A stretch of 64,000 nucleotides of DNA, taken from Parvularcula sp964556115 (GTDB lineage Bacteria > Pseudomonadota > Alphaproteobacteria > Caulobacterales > Parvularculaceae). How positions within the stretch are numbered: the first letter of the stretch is position 1; every line of letters starts with the position of its first letter. The notes below the pieces were generated by a model, which saw only the letters and a program-made list of their open reading frames with translations, did no database searches and was not told where the DNA came from. Of this stretch, positions 21,471 through 29,932 are shown piece after piece. The stretch covers positions 1-64,000 of the forward strand of contig CAZKVC010000010.1 in the NCBI GenBank assembly GCA_964556115.1, read 5' to 3'. The translations under genes were made by a program, and so were the position numbers.

Positions 21471-22319
21471 ATGACCGATCATCCGCTCGATACGCTCAGT
21501 GGCCAGCCCTTTCTCGTCATGGACGGGGCTGGAAACGACTTCGTCATTGCCGATCTGAGGCAGGGCGGCTCGATGACACAGGATGCGGCGCGGTTTCTCG
21601 GTGACCGCAAAGGTCCTTTCGGCTGCGATCAGATCATCACCCTCGAGGCCCGCGATACCGGCCCTGCCATGGGCATCTTCAACGGCGATGGCAGTCTCGC
21701 CGGGGCCTGCGGCAACGCAGCCCGGTGCATCGCCTGGCTTCTGATGAAGGAGAGCGGCGAAGATACCTGCGCCTTCCAGAGCCCGTCGGGTCCCTTGCGC
21801 GCTTGGAAGGCAGACGGTGTGGTGACCGTGGACATGGGACGCCCGCGGCTTGACTGGCAGGACATCCCCCTGGCGCGGGCCATGGGGGATACGGCGCAGT
21901 TCTCAGTGGACCCTAAGGTCGAAGAGCGTTTCGCGCTGGGGCCCGCCTCGGCCGTCTCCATGGGGAACCCCCATGTCATCTATAGAGTGCCCTCGGCCAA
22001 GAACGCGCCGCTTCATGAAGTAGGACCGCTCCTGACCGGGCATCCGCTCTTTCCCGAAGGGGTCAATGTCTCGGTCCTCGAAGAACGGGGGGACGACCTC
22101 GTCATGCGGACCTTCGAGAGGGGGGCGGGGCTGACGCAGGCCTGCGGAACGGCGGCCTGCGCAGGGCTCGTCACCGCCTGCCGCCTTGGCCGGAAAGAGC
22201 GTTCGGCGTCGGTGCATCTGCCCGGCGGCAGGCTGCGGATCTCCTGGGACGAAGAGGGCAGCCATGTCGCGATGGGAGGGCCCGTCCGCCTCCATCAGCG
22301 CGGGACCTTCGAAAGCTAG
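21471..22319 (+). CDS. dapF: Diaminopimelate epimerase
   Basis: Cytoplasmic enzyme converting LL- to meso-diaminopimelate for lysine and peptidoglycan. The 282 residues hold the two catalytic cysteine motifs, GACGNAARC and ACGTAACAG, which face each other across the active site. The start MTDHPLDTLSGQPFLVMDGAGNDF carries the conserved GNDF, and SMGNPHVI lies in the middle. The ATG at 21471 is preferred; 12 more in-frame codons upstream reach into the preceding gene. No strong ribosome site is visible, consistent with coupling to the upstream gene. mtaB follows 40 bases later, a common dapF neighbour in alphaproteobacteria. Confidence 0.95.
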   Translation: MTDHPLDTLSGQPFLVMDGAGNDFVIADLRQGGSMTQDAARFLGDRKGPFGCDQIITLEARDTGPAMGIFNGDGSLAGACGNAARCIAWLLMKESGEDTCAFQSPSGPLRAWKADGVVTVDMGRPRLDWQDIPLARAMGDTAQFSVDPKVEERFALGPASAVSMGNPHVIYRVPSAKNAPLHEVGPLLTGHPLFPEGVNVSVLEERGDDLVMRTFERGAGLTQACGTAACAGLVTACRLGRKERSASVHLPGGRLRISWDEEGSHVAMGGPVRLHQRGTFES

Positions 22320-22359
22320 AGGGGTTGCCGAGTCCGCGCGGCACACGCACATGGGCGCG

Positions 22360-23589
22360 ATGACCCAACCGCGCGCCATCAGCGTCAATCTCGGCTGCCG
22401 CCTCAACGCTTCGGAAAGCGAAGCGATGGCGGAGCTCGCCGAGAGCGCAGGCACCGCCCCGGTCATCGTCAACACCTGCGCGGTCACCCGGGAGGCGGTG
22501 CGGCAAAGCCGTCAGGCCGTGCGCCGTGCCGCGCGCAACAATCCCGGCCGTCCTGTCATCGTGACAGGCTGCGCCGCCGACCTCGAACCGGAAAGCTTCG
22601 ACAGCATGGAAGAGGTCGCGCTGCGGCTTCCCAACCAGCAAAAGCTCGACCCCGCGCTTTGGAAGTTGCCCGAGGACAAGAAGGTCCGCCCCCGGTCCAT
22701 CGATGTCCGCGCGCCTCTCGCCGTCCAGAACGGCTGCGATCACCGCTGCACCTTCTGCATCATACCCTATGGCCGCGGCGATGCGCGTTCCCTGCCAATC
22801 GAGCTGGCTGTCGAACGCGCACGGGAACTCGTCGGGCGCGGCGCCGAAGAGATCGTCCTGACCGGTGTCGACCTCACCTCATGGGGCCCGGACCTTGGCG
22901 AAGGCCTGAGCCTGGGGCACCTGGTCGAGGCGCTCGACGCGGCGCTGGACGACCATGTCTGGTTGCGCCTGAGCTCGATCGACGGAGCGGAGATCGACGA
23001 GAGGCTCTTTCGTCTGATGACGGAAGTTCCTCGGATCGCACCCTATGCGCATCTTTCGCTTCAGGCCGGCCATGACATGATCCTGAAGCGCATGAAGCGC
23101 CGCCACAGCCGCCAGGATGCGGTGACACTCTGTGAGCGCCTGCGCGAGGCAAGGCCCGACATCGCCTTCGGCGCGGACTTGATCGCGGGTTTCCCGACGG
23201 AGGACGATGCGATGTTCGAAGCTTCGGTCAGCCTGATCGAGGCATGCGGGCTTTCCTACGTCCACGTCTTCCCCTTCTCGCCGCGTGAAGGGACGCCGGC
23301 GGCGCGCATGCCCCAATTGCCCCGAAGCACGGTCAAGGCGCGCGCGGCCCTTCTGCGCGAGGCGGCCGATGAGGCCCTCACGCGGCATCTTGGCGCGAAG
23401 GTCGGAAGCGAAGGCACCGTGCTGATCGAAGAGATCAAGAACAACGTCCCCCTGGGCAGGCTGGCCGATTTCACCGAGGTGCAATTGCCGCCGGGCGGAG
23501 GCATGGCTGCTGGGCAGCGTTGTCGCGCCCGCCTGATCGGTCGTAACGGACGCCGTCTTGACGCTGTTCCCATCGGAACGGCGCAATAA
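22360..23589 (+). CDS. mtaB: tRNA (N6-L-threonylcarbamoyladenosine(37)-C2)-methylthiotransferase
   Basis: Radical-SAM enzyme adding a methylthio group to t6A37 of ANN-decoding tRNAs. The 409-residue product has an N-terminal methylthiotransferase domain with three cluster cysteines (NLGCRLN, VNTCAVT, TGCAAD). The radical-SAM motif CDHRCTFCIIPYGRG (CxxxCxxC) follows near residue 127, then a short C-terminal TRAM-like domain. The order and the CAVT sequence fit MtaB rather than MiaB. An in-frame ATG at 22351 would add three residues. The ftsY start is only nine bases after its stop, an arrangement common in alphaproteobacteria. Confidence 0.93.
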   Translation: MTQPRAISVNLGCRLNASESEAMAELAESAGTAPVIVNTCAVTREAVRQSRQAVRRAARNNPGRPVIVTGCAADLEPESFDSMEEVALRLPNQQKLDPALWKLPEDKKVRPRSIDVRAPLAVQNGCDHRCTFCIIPYGRGDARSLPIELAVERARELVGRGAEEIVLTGVDLTSWGPDLGEGLSLGHLVEALDAALDDHVWLRLSSIDGAEIDERLFRLMTEVPRIAPYAHLSLQAGHDMILKRMKRRHSRQDAVTLCERLREARPDIAFGADLIAGFPTEDDAMFEASVSLIEACGLSYVHVFPFSPREGTPAARMPQLPRSTVKARAALLREAADEALTRHLGAKVGSEGTVLIEEIKNNVPLGRLADFTEVQLPPGGGMAAGQRCRARLIGRNGRRLDAVPIGTAQ

Positions 23590-23598
23590 GGAGAAACC

Positions 23599-24870
23599 AT
23601 GGCCGAGAAGAAACAGGGTTTGATGTCGAGACTTTTCGGGCGCGGCAAAGGCCATGACCCGGTGGACGAGCCTTCGACCGAAAAGGCCCGAAGGCCCGAC
23701 GACAGCCCTTCCCCCACGGTTCCGGAAGACAGGTCGAAGGACCTTGGCCGGGGCGGCGACCGCGAACGCGCAGCCGCCACCGTGGAGGAAGACAGCGAGG
23801 CGGGCGATGACCGCTTCCTTCATGAAGAACCCGTGGAAGAAGGCGGTCTCGCTGAAGAGGATGACGACGACCCCCGATCTAGCGAGCCGGCACAGGAGGC
23901 CGAAACCGCCCCCGTGCCGGCGGACCCAACCCCTCAGCCTTCGCCCGCCACGAAGAAGGGCCTCTTCGGCAGGCTGAGCGAAGGTCTCGCGCGGACATCC
24001 TCGAAGCTGACCACCGGTGTCAGCGACATCTTCACCAAGAAGAAGCTCGACGAGGAGACGATCGAGGAACTCGAGGACCTCCTCATCTCCGCCGATCTCG
24101 GGATGGAAGCGACCGAGAAAGTAACGTCCCGGCTTCGCAAGGAGCGGGTCGGTCAGGACGTGAGCGAAAGCGAGGTGCGCCAGATCCTCGCATCGGTGGT
24201 CGCGGAAAGTCTTGAGCCGCTTGAAAAACCCCTCACCGTCGATAGTGGGCACACGCCCCATGTGATCCTCGTGGTCGGCGTCAATGGGGCCGGCAAGACC
24301 ACCACCATCGGCAAGCTTGCCTCGAAGCTGATCGCGGAAGGCCGCTCGGTCATGCTGGCGGCTGGCGATACTTTCCGGGCCGCAGCGGTCGAACAGCTCG
24401 CCGCGTGGGGAGAGCGGGCCGGTGCTCCTGTCCTGACCAAGCCCCACGGCGCGGATGCCGCCGGGCTCGCCTATGAGGCGATCGAGGCGGCGAAGCGCGA
24501 TGGCCACGACGTCGTTCTGATCGATACGGCCGGGCGCCTTCAGAACCGCAGCGAACTGATGGACGAGCTCGGCAAGATCGTCCGTGTCATCAAGAAGCTC
24601 GATCCGGACGCGCCGCACGACGTGCTCCTCGTTCTCGATGCGACGGTCGGACAGAACGCGATCAGCCAGGCCGACACCTTCACTGAAGTCGCGGGCGTCA
24701 CGGGTCTCGTCATGACCAAGCTCGACGGCACTGCGCGCGGCGGCATCCTTGTCGCGCTCGGCGACCGCTTCGGCCTCCCCATTCATTATATCGGCATCGG
24801 CGAAGGTATCGACGATCTTCGACCCTTCGACGCCAAGGCCTTCGCGGCCGCTTTGACCGACAAAGTCTGA
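23599..24870 (+). CDS. ftsY: Signal recognition particle receptor FtsY
   Basis: SRP receptor GTPase that brings ribosome-nascent-chain complexes to the Sec translocon at the inner membrane. The 423 residues have a poorly conserved acidic A region (about 1-115, rich in Glu, Asp and Pro). The N domain follows with KKLDEETIEELEDLLISADLG, then the G domain with VGVNGAGKTTTIGKLA, DTFRAAAVEQL, DTAGR and TKLDG. AAGGAG lies seven bases before the ATG. The acidic extension is long but within the normal range for proteobacterial FtsY. Confidence 0.97.
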   Translation: MAEKKQGLMSRLFGRGKGHDPVDEPSTEKARRPDDSPSPTVPEDRSKDLGRGGDRERAAATVEEDSEAGDDRFLHEEPVEEGGLAEEDDDDPRSSEPAQEAETAPVPADPTPQPSPATKKGLFGRLSEGLARTSSKLTTGVSDIFTKKKLDEETIEELEDLLISADLGMEATEKVTSRLRKERVGQDVSESEVRQILASVVAESLEPLEKPLTVDSGHTPHVILVVGVNGAGKTTTIGKLASKLIAEGRSVMLAAGDTFRAAAVEQLAAWGERAGAPVLTKPHGADAAGLAYEAIEAAKRDGHDVVLIDTAGRLQNRSELMDELGKIVRVIKKLDPDAPHDVLLVLDATVGQNAISQADTFTEVAGVTGLVMTKLDGTARGGILVALGDRFGLPIHYIGIGEGIDDLRPFDAKAFAAALTDKV

Positions 24871-24903
24871 TCCTCAATCCTCACCTGAAAAGAGCGAACG
24901 CTT

Positions 24904-25587
24904 ATGGAAACCGCGCCTGGTACCGGCCCCGTCAAACTTGCTGGCAACGAGAAAATGGCCGTGGAGCTTGGCCCCATCGCCTTTCTTCTCGGCGGTTATG
25001 TCCTGAGCGGACGTTTGGGCCCGGTGCTCGACCAGCTTTTCGGAAGTGCCCTCTTCGGTGCTGAGGACGGACGTCTTTATACCGGGCTCGCCTTGTTCAT
25101 TCCTGCCTTTATTGTCGCCTTCGCCTATTCGGTATGGCGTACGAAGAGGGTCGCGCCGATGCTCGCGGTGACGGGCGTCCTGGTCATCGGCCTCGGCATT
25201 CTCACCTTCGTCTTCCAGGACAAGCGCTTCTTCTATGTGAAGCCGACCATCGTCTACGGAATGACCGCGGCGGCGCTTGCAGGCGGGCAGCTTTTTGGCC
25301 GCAACTTTCTCAAGATCCTCTTCGACGGCGCCTTCGAGATGCCTGATGGCGCGTGGCGCACGCTGACCTGGCGCTTTGTCGGGTTCAACGCCGCCGCCGC
25401 GATCGCCAACGAAATCCTCTGGCGGTCGCTGACTGCGGGATGCGTCGATGGCCAGGAATGCGCGGGCGAGGGCTGGTGGCTGGCCATCAAGGGCTTCGGC
25501 TTCACCCTCGCCTATCTCGTCTTCATCGCGGCCAACGCCCCTCTCATCATGAAGCACATGCCGACCGAGAAGAGCGGCGCGGCCTGA
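24904..25587 (+). CDS. yciB: YciB/IspZ family inner-membrane protein (septation protein A)
   Basis: Polytopic inner-membrane protein of the YciB family (once called intracellular septation protein A), implicated in envelope synthesis and membrane potential. The 227 residues carry about six hydrophobic helices and the family segments FFYVKPTIVYG and WRTLTWRFVGFNAAAAIANEILWR. The N-terminal cytoplasmic stretch is about 20 residues. A weak AAAAGAG precedes the ATG. It is 33 bases after ftsY on the same strand, the usual alphaproteobacterial order, and stops three bases short of the convergent Nudix gene. Confidence 0.93.
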   Translation: METAPGTGPVKLAGNEKMAVELGPIAFLLGGYVLSGRLGPVLDQLFGSALFGAEDGRLYTGLALFIPAFIVAFAYSVWRTKRVAPMLAVTGVLVIGLGILTFVFQDKRFFYVKPTIVYGMTAAALAGGQLFGRNFLKILFDGAFEMPDGAWRTLTWRFVGFNAAAAIANEILWRSLTAGCVDGQECAGEGWWLAIKGFGFTLAYLVFIAANAPLIMKHMPTEKSGAA

Positions 25588-25590
25588 TCA

Positions 25591-26133
25591 TCAGACCCCG
25601 TCGATCGGATTGGAGAAGGGCGGGAAGCCCATCCTGCCGATCACGGAATGGTGATGATTGAGGGCCCAGTAGACTGTGGGGAAGGCCAGTTCGTCCCACG
25701 GCAGATCATCCCACGCAAACAAGGCCACTTCGCGGCTTTCCGGCCCGGCGCCGATGGTGTCCGGGTTCAGGAGCTGTGCCCTGAACATCAGCTGGACCTG
25801 CCCGATACGCGGTATGGAATAGGCGGCGAGGAGCTGGTCGATTTCAAGCTCCGCCAAGGCTTCCTCACGCGCTTCTCGGCAAGCTGACTGTTCGGCCGTT
25901 TCCCCAAGCTCCATATAGCCTGCAGGCAGGGTCCAGTAGCCCGAGCGCGGCTCGATCGCCCGGCGACAGAGAAGAATCCGTCCGTCTTCCACAGTTGCGA
26001 CCGAGCCCGTGACGATCTTCGGGTTCTGGTAGTCGATGAAACCGCACCTTGTGCAGACCTTCCGCTCCCGGTCGTCCCCTTCGGGGACTTTCTGGATGAA
26101 GGAGGGGGGCTGATTGTCGGTATTCCCGTTCAT
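25591..26133 (-). CDS. Nudix hydrolase with zinc-ribbon N-terminus
   Basis: Cytoplasmic pyrophosphohydrolase of the Nudix family. The 180 residues begin with a half zinc-ribbon (CTRCGFIDYQNPKIV), as in NudC-like or ADP-ribose-pyrophosphatase-like members. The Nudix box follows near residues 71-93: GYMELGETAEQSACREAREE, matching GX5EX7REUXEE, with the later glycine replaced by Leu. The substrate is not decided by sequence. It is divergent from the MarR gene; the 238-base gap between them holds relatively AT-rich sequence and probably both promoters, but I see no clear operator. Confidence 0.88.
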   Translation of the reverse strand: MNGNTDNQPPSFIQKVPEGDDRERKVCTRCGFIDYQNPKIVTGSVATVEDGRILLCRRAIEPRSGYWTLPAGYMELGETAEQSACREAREEALAELEIDQLLAAYSIPRIGQVQLMFRAQLLNPDTIGAGPESREVALFAWDDLPWDELAFPTVYWALNHHHSVIGRMGFPPFSNPIDGV

Positions 26134-26371
26134 AATTGCGTTTTCTCGTCAGGATTCGTCAAATCCATATCGTTTCGGCAGCAAAAAGTCTTGCTTCCGT
26201 ACGCGAAGCACTCAAATTGGCAAGCGTTCATTAAGAACGCCGTGCCAGATGTCACAACAGAGGGGCCATCAGCACGCGATGTTCTTACTCTGAACTGAAG
26301 CGAGGTGCGGCCTCGATTGTTTGAACCCGGCGCGGTTCCCCGCGCCAAAGACGTCAGAAGAGAGTGACATC

Positions 26372-27016
26372 ATGGCGAAATACGCGCTGGAAGAAAGCCC
26401 GGGCCATCTGCTTCGCAGAGCTCAGCAATATGCAGACGATCTCTACAAGAAAGAGGTCGGCAATGACGGTCTGACCGCTCGTCAGTTCACCGTCCTTCAC
26501 GCGATCAGCGAGAAGGAAGGCCTGTCCCAGACCGACCTCGTGCGCCGGACCGGTATCGACCGCTCGACCCTCGCGGACATGATCGCGCGCCTGAACAAGA
26601 AGGGCTATGTCGCCCGTCAGCGCACGAAGGATGACGCCCGCGCCAATTCGGTCAAGCTGACGGCTTCGGGCAAGAAGATCCTGTCGAGCCACGAGAGCAA
26701 GGTCATCAAGGCCGAACAGGAAGCCCTCTCCATGCTGCCGAAAACGCAGCAGGGCACTTTCATGAAGAGCCTGAAGTCCTACGCCGAGGCGCTCGACAAG
26801 ATCGAAGCCGACCAGATGGCGCCGAAGCGTCAGCCTGCGGCGAAGAAAGCCACCAAGAAGGCTGCGACCAAGAAGAAGGCGCCCGCCAAGAAGGCTTCCA
26901 CCAACAAGAAGGCTCCGGCCAAGAAAACGGCTGCGAAGAAGGCTCCTGCCAAGAAAGCCGCCGCCAAGCGCACGCCGGCCAAGAAAACGGCCCGCAAGAA
27001 GGCTGCCAAGAAGTAA
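26372..27016 (+). CDS. MarR-type regulator with histone-H1-like Lys/Ala tail
   Basis: DNA-binding protein of 214 residues joining two parts. Residues ~10-150 form a MarR winged-helix domain: a dimerisation helix, a recognition region LSQTDLVRRTGIDRSTLADMIARL, and a beta wing with KKGYVARQRTKDDARANSVKLT. Residues ~150-214 are a disordered tail built of AKKA, PAKK and KKAPAK units, resembling eukaryotic histone H1 and bacterial HU/H1-like tails. The frame is continuous and the codon use constant, so it is not a frameshift. The ATG at 26372 follows AGAAGAGAG. It could act as a nucleoid-associated protein as much as a ligand-sensing repressor. Two hairpins follow the stop. Confidence 0.9.
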   Translation: MAKYALEESPGHLLRRAQQYADDLYKKEVGNDGLTARQFTVLHAISEKEGLSQTDLVRRTGIDRSTLADMIARLNKKGYVARQRTKDDARANSVKLTASGKKILSSHESKVIKAEQEALSMLPKTQQGTFMKSLKSYAEALDKIEADQMAPKRQPAAKKATKKAATKKKAPAKKASTNKKAPAKKTAAKKAPAKKAAAKRTPAKKTARKKAAKK

Positions 27017-27025
27017 GGTCGATAT

Positions 27026-27101
27026 GGGCGGATGGCTGACCATCCGCCCCGCGATCACTGGCCCCCGAAGCTGTCCGCGAAGGACCGTTCGGGGGTTTTT
27101 T
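27026..27101 (+). terminator. Tandem hairpins ending in a Rho-independent terminator after the MarR-H1 gene
   Basis: First hairpin: GGGCGGATGG (27026-27035), loop CTGA, CCATCCGCCC (27040-27049), a perfect 10-bp stem without a T run. Second: CCCCCGAA (27062-27069) pairs with TTCGGGGG (27088-27095), followed by six T (27096-27101). The T run reaches the stop codon of the convergent xthA (27100-27102). Confidence 0.85.
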
Positions 27102-27903
27102 ACTTGAGACCGATATCGAAGCTGACCGGCGCATGGTCGGAGGGTCTTTCCCAACCGCGCACATCGCGGTGGATACGGAAGGCGTTCTCACCCCCGGTGT
27201 GAAGGCGGTCGCTGAGAGGCTCGCTGACCCAGATATGGTCGAGCCGCCGCCCCCGGTCGGAGGCAGCCCAGTCCTTCGCGCGGTAGGACCACCAGCTGTA
27301 GAGCTTCTCCTCAGCGCCATGAAACCGCCGTGCCACATCGAGAAACCCGCCATCGGCGATCAGGCGGCGCATGGCATCGACTTCGACCGGCGTATGCGAG
27401 ACCACCTTGAGAAGCTGTTTGTGGGACCAGACGTCGTTTTCTTCCGGCGCGATATTGAGGTCTCCGACGACGATCGAGGGCCGCTCTCTTTCGCTTTCGA
27501 AGAAACTCCGCATCTGCTCGAGGAAATCGAGCTTGTGGGCGAACTTGTCGTTGAGCTCGGGGTCCGGAACATCTCCGCCCGCAGGAACGTAGAAATTGTG
27601 GAGCACGACATCGCCGGGCAGCACCGCCGCGATGTGCCGCGCCTCGCCCTTGCAGCAGAAGGACGCCGGCTCAAGCGGGCCTAGCGGGACGCGCGAGGCG
27701 ATGGCGACGCCGTGATAGCCCTTCTGCCCGGAAATCGCGAGATGAGGGTAGCCCGCCTTCTCGAACGCCTTGCGGGGAAACTGGTCGTCATGACACTTCG
27801 TCTCCTGAAGGCAGAGGACGTCGGGCGCTTCGGTTTCGAGGAAACGGCGAACCTGATCGATACGCAGGCGCACGGAATTGATGTTCCAGGACGTGATCCG
27901 CAT
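27100..27903 (-). CDS. xthA: Exodeoxyribonuclease III / AP endonuclease
   Basis: Base-excision repair enzyme that cuts at abasic sites and trims 3' ends of double-stranded DNA. The 267 residues begin MRITSWNINSVRLR with the metal-site Asn. They show the catalytic motifs LCLQETKCHDDQFP, GDLNIAPEENDVW, SDRGRRLDHIWVS and the terminal PSDHAPV with catalytic Asp-His. Length is normal. It is convergent with the MarR-H1 gene and shares its terminator sequence. A glutathione S-transferase gene ends five bases upstream on the same strand, so they form one transcription unit. Confidence 0.96.
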   Translation of the reverse strand: MRITSWNINSVRLRIDQVRRFLETEAPDVLCLQETKCHDDQFPRKAFEKAGYPHLAISGQKGYHGVAIASRVPLGPLEPASFCCKGEARHIAAVLPGDVVLHNFYVPAGGDVPDPELNDKFAHKLDFLEQMRSFFESERERPSIVVGDLNIAPEENDVWSHKQLLKVVSHTPVEVDAMRRLIADGGFLDVARRFHGAEEKLYSWWSYRAKDWAASDRGRRLDHIWVSEPLSDRLHTGGENAFRIHRDVRGWERPSDHAPVSFDIGLK

Positions 27904-27907
27904 GGGG

Positions 27908-28522
27908 TCAGGCGCGCCGGGGGTCCGTCGAGGCGACGGGCTTTTCGGCGAGAAGGTGCTCGGTCAGGGATGCAGCGCGGGCCGCCTTGTCCTTCCACGG
28001 CAGGTCTTCGGCGAGGCGGAAGCTCAACCAGTCCGCGGTCGCCGTGATGGCAAGCGCACTGAAACCAGGCTGCTTCTCATTGGCCCGTCCGGCAGCCTCG
28101 TTCAGGGCAGGAAGGGCATGGGCGATACCTTCCAGACGCCGCTTCTGCCAGCGCGCGGAACGGGTCGCGGGATCATCCCGCATGACCTCGAGCCGGAATG
28201 CGACGCCAAGATCAAGGATACCCATGGCCAGGGCCACATCCGCCTCCTCCTGAAGGCGCGCCTTCGTGTCCTGCGGCAGGAGGTGTGTGGCCCCAAGGCC
28301 GTCGATCGTCCTTGCGATGAGGGTCGTCTCGAGAAGGGCCGGGCCGCCTTCGAAGATCAGCGCCGGGACCTTTCCCAGAGGGTTGATCCTGCGGATATCG
28401 TCATCGAACGGATTGGCGACTTCGAAGGAGACGCTTTCCTCCGCCCCCGCGTAATGCCGGACGAGGCGGCAGAACCGCGCATAGGGCGATGTCAGGGAAC
28501 CGTAGAGGGTCGCCGCGGTCAA
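27908..28522 (-). CDS. Glutathione S-transferase family protein
   Basis: Two-domain GST-fold protein of about 204 residues. The N-terminal thioredoxin-like part reads LYGSLTSPYARFCRLVRHYAG, then NPLGKVPALIFEGGPALLET with the cis-Pro and the glutathione gamma-Glu-binding region. The C-terminal half is helical. The Ser in SLTSPYAR is the likely catalytic residue of this class. The TTG at 28522 overlaps the upstream stop as TTGA and leaves the usual short N-terminus; an ATG at 28549 would add nine arginine-rich residues. It lies between xthA and a coiled-coil membrane protein on one strand. The substrate is unknown. Confidence 0.82.
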   Translation of the reverse strand: MTAATLYGSLTSPYARFCRLVRHYAGAEESVSFEVANPFDDDIRRINPLGKVPALIFEGGPALLETTLIARTIDGLGATHLLPQDTKARLQEEADVALAMGILDLGVAFRLEVMRDDPATRSARWQKRRLEGIAHALPALNEAAGRANEKQPGFSALAITATADWLSFRLAEDLPWKDKAARAASLTEHLLAEKPVASTDPRRA

Positions 28523-29814
28523 AGCTGCGCCTCGCCGCCCCTGGCGCATGCACGGTGGACGCCCACCGGCCGCACGTCCCTCACCTGAAGGTCTTCGCCC
28601 TGACGTTCCAACAGGCGATTGATCGCGGCGCGGACATCCGCGTCCTGATTGGACGAGAGCGGATCAGCCGTGATGCCGAGGAGGAGCGGCGCAGGCTCTT
28701 CGTGAATGGTGAGCTCCATTGCCCGCAGGCGGACGGCTTCGTTGTGGTAGTCGGCAACAGCTTTCGCGTGAGCCCGCGGCTTCTTCGCGTTCTTTTCAAG
28801 CTCCCCGAACTCAGAGCGCGCAACCGCAAGCCTGGCAATCATCGCTTCGTCGAAAAGGGCGCTTACGGCATAGACCCGTTCGCTCGTTTCGCATTCGCTC
28901 CGGTCACCACCGCTGAGCTCCGCGATGGCGAAGTCGCGAAGGCGCTCCGCCCGTCGGCGCGCTCGAAGGTGGGCCTGCTCGGTGATGTCATCGCGGTAGC
29001 GCTGCTCGACCGCAGCCAGCTCCTCTTTGCTGAGAGCTTTGGCGGAGCTGTCAGCCCGGCGTTTCGCCTCGAGCACGTCCTTCTTGCGGGCTTCGAACTC
29101 CTGCTGGTTGAAGCTCGGCCGGGCCGTGCCGAGCACCAGGAAGCCGTCATAGGACGCGCGCCTCATCGTTTCGGGCCGGGCGAATGAAACCTGCTGGCCG
29201 AGCGCCATCGGCGCAGGTTGGCTGGCAGCTTCGATGAAGGTGGGAGCCTTCTCGGTCCAGACCGGGCGGAGCAGCATGCGGTCGTCATAGGTAAGACGCA
29301 AAAGATCGAAGCGAACCGCCGCATCGCGCGCGCAGATCTCGAAATAGCGGTCGCTGATCGATCCCTTCTCGTCGCAATAGGCGCTGACTTGGGGTGCTGG
29401 CGTACGGGGAGCCCTGGCGGCGACCGCGACCGCCGTCGGCGCTTGGGCGCCCGATGCCGCAGGAAAACCTGCCGTGACGGCCTCTGAGCGATCGGAAAGA
29501 TGGGAGAGACCGTTAAGGCCGGTCACCGCGGCCGCGGCGACGATGACCACGAGAAGGCCGGTGCGCACCCAAGTTCCGCCGAAGGCATACCGCTGCGCAG
29601 GCTCGCTTTTCCGGCCCACCAGTTGCGGCGGCATAAGGGGCGGCGGCGCCGTATCGAGGCGGCCCTCCTCAACCCGGTCTCGCGTGTTGCGGCGCAGACC
29701 GTCCCAGAAGACGATGATGAACAGCGCCGCGAAAGCCAAGGCCGTGAGACCGAGCGCGGTCTGGCCCAGAGGCGTTTCGAACACACCGATGATGCGAGGG
29801 AGAAGATCCGCCAT
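28519..29814 (-). CDS. Membrane-anchored protein of unknown function with a charged helical region
   Basis: No family recognised. The 431 residues have two hydrophobic helices (about 19-37 and 85-103) flanking a ~45-residue cytoplasmic loop. A Pro/Ala-rich linker follows, then a periplasmic-side region with cysteines in YCDEKGSISDRYFEICARD. Residues ~238-345 form a highly charged Lys/Glu/Arg helix (EFEARKKDVLEAKRRAD...RRRAERLRDF) that should form a coiled coil. The last 30 residues repeat Val-Arg patterns (QVRDVRPVGVHRACARGG). Its stop overlaps the GST start. It may be a structural or envelope-associated factor, but nothing around it defines a role. Confidence 0.68.
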   Translation of the reverse strand: MADLLPRIIGVFETPLGQTALGLTALAFAALFIIVFWDGLRRNTRDRVEEGRLDTAPPPLMPPQLVGRKSEPAQRYAFGGTWVRTGLLVVIVAAAAVTGLNGLSHLSDRSEAVTAGFPAASGAQAPTAVAVAARAPRTPAPQVSAYCDEKGSISDRYFEICARDAAVRFDLLRLTYDDRMLLRPVWTEKAPTFIEAASQPAPMALGQQVSFARPETMRRASYDGFLVLGTARPSFNQQEFEARKKDVLEAKRRADSSAKALSKEELAAVEQRYRDDITEQAHLRARRRAERLRDFAIAELSGGDRSECETSERVYAVSALFDEAMIARLAVARSEFGELEKNAKKPRAHAKAVADYHNEAVRLRAMELTIHEEPAPLLLGITADPLSSNQDADVRAAINRLLERQGEDLQVRDVRPVGVHRACARGGEAQL

Positions 29815-29932
29815 GCCTGCCCACCTTCAGGAAACCTTACCGAAGTCTTAGCATGGCGATGCCGGGCTGCCTAGAAGGTCAGGACAGCGGGCCTTTGACC
29901 CCGTGGTGGAACCTCTATAGCGCTCGAAACCT

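Noticed and set aside
26820..27010. CRISPR-like or tandem DNA repeat
   Set aside because: The periodic AAG-GCC pattern is explained by Lys/Ala codons of the MarR-H1 tail; no constant repeat and spacer structure.
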